NCBI GenBank assembly: GCA_003150405.1
Contig: QAMM01000001.1
Span: 183,590 to 247,589 of the forward strand
DNA: 64,000 nt
Direction: 5' to 3'
Origin: Clostridiales bacterium
Lineage (GTDB): Bacteria > Bacillota > Clostridia > Oscillospirales > Ruminococcaceae
In this document: positions 63,894-64,000 of the stretch, piece after piece
Numbering within the stretch: the stretch's first letter is position 1
Layout: each line of letters starts with the position of its first letter
Position numbers and translations under genes: made by a program
The notes under the pieces: model-generated
Seen by the model: only the letters and a program-made list of their open reading frames with translations
What the model was told of the DNA's origin: nothing
Databases searched by the model: none

Positions 63894-63950
63894 ATTGAGA
63901 AGTCGTAAAAGCCCAGTGTTTATGCGAGTTTACGGCATTTCGAGAGGTCT

Positions 63951-63971
63951 TTTGATAACAATTTGATAACA
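63951..63971. repeat. Tandem TTTGATAACA repeats downstream of guaA
   Basis: TTTGATAACA occurs at 63951-63960 and 63962-63971, spaced 11 bp, one helical turn. Such repeats resemble arm-type sites of tyrosine recombinases. They begin 58 nt after the guaA stop. The rest of any element would lie beyond the window. Confidence 0.5.
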
Positions 63972-64000
63972 GTCATATAAGAGCCATTATTCTTGCAATC

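Noticed and set aside
1..64000. CRISPR arrays, rRNA and tRNA genes
   Set aside because: No regularly spaced repeats, rRNA segments or tRNA cloverleaf/TTCGANNC-type arms were found in the gaps between genes.

Overview
The window looks like chromosomal DNA of an anaerobic clostridial Firmicute, most like the Ruminococcaceae/Oscillospiraceae. Evidence: a complete Gram-positive-type S10-spc-alpha ribosomal cluster, zinc-type S14, archaeal-like ProS, a T-box ahead of alaS, strong GGAGG ribosome sites, frequent TTG/GTG starts, a trimeric-type [FeFe] hydrogenase and a clostridial type II fatty-acid operon. I see no rRNA, tRNA or CRISPR array.

Layout. 1-246: gene-free edge with a possible ncRNA and the hydrogenase terminator. 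247-5273 (minus): NADH/ferredoxin [FeFe] hydrogenase operon hndA - HATPase - hndB - hndC - hndD. 5627-9114 (plus, divergent): DRTGG protein, RsbW-like ATPase, a hydrogenase-like Fe-S protein with an altered H-cluster pocket, an inserted structured RNA resembling an orphan HEARO/omega RNA, a second DRTGG protein and a PHP protein. 9426-15295: metabolic genes (aldo/keto reductase, DUF2461, GNAT, GH39 glycosidase, zinc-less MDR dehydrogenase). 15624-16708: AzlCD exporter.

16791-33088 (minus): one long translation cluster from rpsJ to rplQ, including secY, adk, map, a KOW protein, infA, rpmJ and rpoA, followed by a small zinc-ribbon membrane protein. 33659-39140: proS, a lipoprotein, a DUF134/Mrp/NifX module controlled by a near-ideal promoter with a palindromic spacer, and a membrane-anchored HTH protein.

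39283-46625 (minus): fatty-acid operon fabH-fabG-fabF-accB-fabZ-accC-accD-accA-acpP, lacking fabD and fabK. 46878-48257 (plus): aroE-aroK. 48435-62145 (minus): PBP, T-box-controlled alaS, HIT, cupin, a phosphoribosyltransferase, a comEC with a degenerate nuclease domain, holA, an RNase M5-like Toprim protein, an MBOAT/DHHW O-acetylation pair and a DUF3048 lipoprotein. 62361-63893 (plus): guaA, followed at the right edge by tandem repeats that may mark an integrative element.

The most unusual items are the hydrogenase-like signalling operon, the RNA element inside it, the DUF134 promoter/operator, the ComEC lacking its metal motif, and the guaA edge. Starts were revised where a ribosome-binding site or family alignment argued for an internal codon. 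All assignments come from reading the sequence; no search was run.
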